From positions 133,827 through 197,826 of the forward strand of contig CABIXV010000006.1 of NCBI GenBank assembly GCA_902362775.1: 64,000 nucleotides of DNA, given 5' to 3'. The notes beneath the pieces are model-generated. The model saw only the letters and a list, made by a program, of their open reading frames with translations. It was not told the DNA's origin and did no database searches. Source of the DNA: Clostridiales bacterium. Its GTDB lineage: Bacteria; Bacillota; Clostridia; Oscillospirales; Oscillospiraceae. Position 1 is the first letter of the stretch, and the number at the start of each line of letters is the position of its first letter. The translations under genes and the position numbers were made by a program. This document shows positions 62,048 through 64,000 of the stretch, in pieces.

Positions 62048-63475
62048 ATGGCAAAGCGCAGACCGTCTGGTAACGGCATGGTACGCAAGCGAGATGATGG
62101 TCGCTGGGAAGGTCGCATCGTAGTCGGTCACAAGGACAACGGTGATTCCATCTTCCGGTACATCTCCGCGCCAACTCAAAAAGGACTGTCTGCAAAGCTG
62201 CGGCAACTCACCGAAGCCTACAAAGGCGTTGACCTGACCGAAGAAAGCAATATGTCCCTATCCGTCTGGCTGGACAAATGGCTGGACGAGTACATGGCCG
62301 CCACACTTCGCCCCTTGACTCTAAAGGGCTACCGCCGCTCTCTGGAACTCCACGTCAAACCCCATCTTGGAAACAAAGCGCTCTCAAAAATCACTGCCGC
62401 CGACCTGCGGTCGCTCTACCGCACCTTGCAGGAAACCGGGCGGGTATGTCCCAGAGACGGACAATCCCCCGGCCTTTCCGCCAGAACGGTCCACGGCATC
62501 CACACCACTCTGCACCGCGCTCTGAAAACAGCAATGGAGCAGAACCTGATCCCCAGTAACCCTGCCGCAGAAGTTGACCCACCTAAAGTTGACGGCGCTC
62601 CCATGAAGATCCTGACCGAAGCACAGCTGGACACTTTTATGTCCGTCATCGGAAAGGATGAATTCTGGCACGATTTCTTCTACACTGCTGTAACGACTGG
62701 CCTGCGCCGGGGCGAGATCTGTGCGCTGCGGTGGGAAGATTTTGACGCAAAGCAGGGAACGCTCCATGTGCGGCGCACCCTTCACAAGGGAAAAGGCAAG
62801 CCGCTTACCACAGATGACACAAAAACCTATGCGGGAACGAGAAAAATTGTCCTGCCGCCCAGCACAGCGCAGCTCCTGCGGGAGCGAAAGAAAACTGCGC
62901 TGGCCGAATGGATTTTCTCCAATCCCTTTGATCCGGAGTAGCCTATTTCCCCCAGCACAGCATACAGCCGCCTAAAGGCGTTGCTGAAAGAAACAGGACT
63001 GCCTGACATCAGATTTCATGATATCCGCCACACCTTCGCAACCGCATCTCTGGAGCACGGCATGGACATCAAGACTCTCTCCACCATCATCGGCCATGTT
63101 TCCACTGCAACGACTTTGAATGTCTATGCCCATGTCACGGACGAAATGCGCAAAACCGCAGCGGCGAAGATCGACCGAGGGATCGCTAAATCAGAAACCA
63201 CCCAAGACATGGACACAGTGCCAAGGAAACCGACTCCCTCCACCTTCCAGCCCTACAAAGGTCAGCGCCGCAAACCAGGCACCGGATGCATCAGCCAGAT
63301 CAATGAGAACCTGCGGGAAGGACGATACTCCCCTCGGCTCCCCAACGGCGGTCGCCTCGCCCGGAATGTCTACGCCCACAGCAAAGAGGAATGTGAACAG
63401 AAGCTGGCAAACCTGATCGTCCAGATGAAAGCTGAGATCGCCGCCCAACAGCAGCAACTTCAAACTCCGGCATGA
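62048..63475 (+). pseudogene. Tyrosine recombinase 3 with in-frame amber stop
   Basis: A 475-codon integrase: arm-binding AKRRPSGNGMVRKRDDGRWE, catalytic Arg in TTGLRRGEICALRW, HxxR in RFHDIRHTFATASL, His in IGHVSTATT, nucleophile in TLNVYAHVTDEM, and a C-terminal extension of about 75 residues. The frame is interrupted once by TAG at 62939-62941 where recombinase 1 has Gln (PEQPT versus PE*PI), a single C-to-T change. The residues essential for catalysis lie after the stop. RBS AGGAGGTG. The stop makes it inactive unless suppressed. Confidence 0.88.
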
Positions 63476-63491
63476 ATTACACAAAAAAGAA

Positions 63492-63528
63492 AAGTGGTGT
63501 TCCCGACAAGGCATCGGGAACACCACTT
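63492..63528 (+). terminator. Terminator after recombinase 3
   Basis: AAGTGGTGTTCCCGA (63492-63506) pairs with TCGGGAACACCACTT (63514-63528). Confidence 0.85.
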
Positions 63529-63532
63529 CGTT

Positions 63533-63557
63533 CTGTCTGTGGTATTCTATGTGGTCA
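63533..63557 (+). repeat. TGTGG-N7-TGTGGTCA element (copy d)
   Basis: CTGTCTGTGG-N6-ATGTGGTCA immediately after the recombinase 3 terminator and about 90 nt before the tRNA-Thr fragment. Confidence 0.55.
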
Positions 63558-63609
63558 GCGGAAATACAAAAAATTTTATTCCGTCAAAAAGTTATGAAAA
63601 GCAAAAGAA

Positions 63610-63639
63610 AACACCCGAAATCCGAGGATTTCAGGTGTT
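63610..63639. terminator. Stem-loop next to the att site
   Basis: AACACC and GAAATC (63610-63622) pair with GATTTC and GGTGTT (63627-63639). Placed just past the CCA end of the tRNA-Thr fragment, it could be the remaining tRNA terminator. Confidence 0.6.
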
Positions 63640-63643
63640 ATTC

Positions 63644-63688
63644 TGGAGCTGCTATCCGGATTTGAACCAGAGACCTCATCCTTACCAA
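63644..63688 (-). repeat. tRNA-Thr(GGT) 3' fragment, candidate att site 2
   Basis: Read leftward: loop TTGGTAA, GGATG, GAGG, a well-paired T arm (TCTGG/CCGGA around TTCAAAT), acceptor strand TAGCAGCT, CCA. The sequence before the loop (CAGCG) cannot pair with GGATG, so the 5' half is not here. It shares orientation and most bases with 33777-33821 and lies next to recombinase 3. Confidence 0.7.
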
Positions 63689-63800
63689 CGCTGGTTTGAC
63701 ATTTTTTCTAATCTTTTTCGTTCGTTTTTAGCGCTTTCCTCTTGAATCAATATACTTTTCATTACTCTTTAGCCGCGCCACCTCCGTATGTTCCGCCGCC

Positions 63801-63823
63801 GTCTGTGGCTGGTTATGTGGTCA
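63801..63823 (+). repeat. TGTGG-N7-TGTGGTCA element (copy e)
   Basis: GTCTGTGG-N6-ATGTGGTCA, 113 nt beyond att site 2, followed by a GCCTCCC...GGGAGGC stem as after copy b. Confidence 0.55.
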
Positions 63824-64000
63824 GAAACGCCTCCCGCCTGTCCCCAGCGGCACGTCCGCCAACGCAGATGGGAGGCATTTTCCTGTTTTCTGTCCGTCTG
63901 TATGGTACCTCTGAAAGGAAATCAATGCAAGTTATTCCTGCCGGAGGCCGCTCAGAATTTACGGGGCTGTAAACAAAAGAAAGGCACTCCTTCCGAAAAG
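63824..64000 (+). other. Start of a further element or its remnant
   Basis: The sequence after att site 2 repeats the layout of 34300-34540 (TGTGG element, GC hairpin, CTCAGAA-TT-ACGGG, GCTGTAAACAA at 63966). No complete gene is visible before the window ends. Confidence 0.45.
63966..63976 (+). repeat. GCTGTARACAA motif (copy 6)
   Basis: GCTGTAAACAA preceded by CTCAGAATTTACGGG, close to the context of copies 2 and 3. Confidence 0.5.

Noticed and set aside
58887..62941. UAG recoded as an amino acid in element 2
   Set aside because: The two in-frame TAGs replace different residues (Trp and Gln), and TAG is used as a normal stop elsewhere, for example at the RbsD-like gene (23244-23246).
1..64000. 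CRISPR array
   Set aside because: No regularly spaced short direct repeats with unique spacers were seen; the repeated motifs near recombinases are widely and irregularly spaced.

Overview
The window looks like a chromosome segment of a strictly anaerobic, fermentative gut Firmicute (class Clostridia, probably an Oscillospiraceae butyrate producer near Flavonifractor, Intestinimonas or Lawsonibacter). The grounds are strong GGAGG ribosome sites, several TRAP transporters, a homodimeric pyruvate:ferredoxin oxidoreductase, a 4-hydroxybutyryl-CoA dehydratase very like that of Clostridium aminobutyricum, PRD-type PTS regulators, and Clostridia-type mobilizable elements. The placement is an inference from gene content; no rRNA is present.

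Region 1 (1-10.1 kb) holds the start of a TPP-dependent E1-alpha dehydrogenase gene, an MsmX/UgpC-type sugar ABC ATPase behind a structured leader, a four-gene organic-acid cluster (RraA-like, SLC13 permease, amidohydrolase, 2-hydroxyacid dehydrogenase) divergent from a LysR regulator, a cytidylate-kinase-like protein, and a decayed stretch where a CoA-transferase remnant has been joined to a TRAP permease remnant.

Region 2 (10.1-23.3 kb) is a coherent catabolic locus around a DeoR repressor. Leftward lie an RpiB-like isomerase and a CoA-acylating aldehyde dehydrogenase. Rightward run a split transketolase, a second RpiB-like isomerase, a DctPQM TRAP transporter, two zinc alcohol dehydrogenases, an AroE-like dehydrogenase lacking the shikimate-binding serines, a TIM-barrel isomerase and an RbsD-like mutarotase. 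I read this as uptake and breakdown of an unusual sugar, sugar acid or sulfonated sugar by a transketolase route. The substrate is not determined.

Region 3 (23.3-34.5 kb) is a galactitol-type PTS operon that carries its own Enzyme I and HPr, an MtlR/LicR-like activator and a HAD phosphatase. It is bracketed by two related tRNA-downstream hairpins, one beside a chimeric Tyr/Ser pseudo-tRNA and the other beside a 3' fragment of tRNA-Thr.

Region 4 (34.5-45.8 kb) has abfD plus pyruvate:ferredoxin oxidoreductase facing a TetR regulator, then an opine-dehydrogenase-like gene, a YgjV-like membrane protein and a second TRAP transporter. Short TGACT-NNN-AGTCA palindromes lie in the promoters of both operons, suggesting one TetR regulon.

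Region 5 (46-64 kb) contains two related integrative mobilizable modules (xis, HTH protein, MobC-like protein, MOB relaxase, zinc-ribbon protein, tyrosine recombinase) around an AT-rich type IIG/IIB-like restriction-modification pair, an AbiE pair with a broken toxin, and a frameshifted zinc-ribbon protein. All three tyrosine recombinases carry one disabling lesion each. A second tRNA-Thr 3' fragment lies at 63.65 kb in the same orientation as the one at 33.78 kb, so 33.8-63.7 kb may be an accreted, partly immobilised island.
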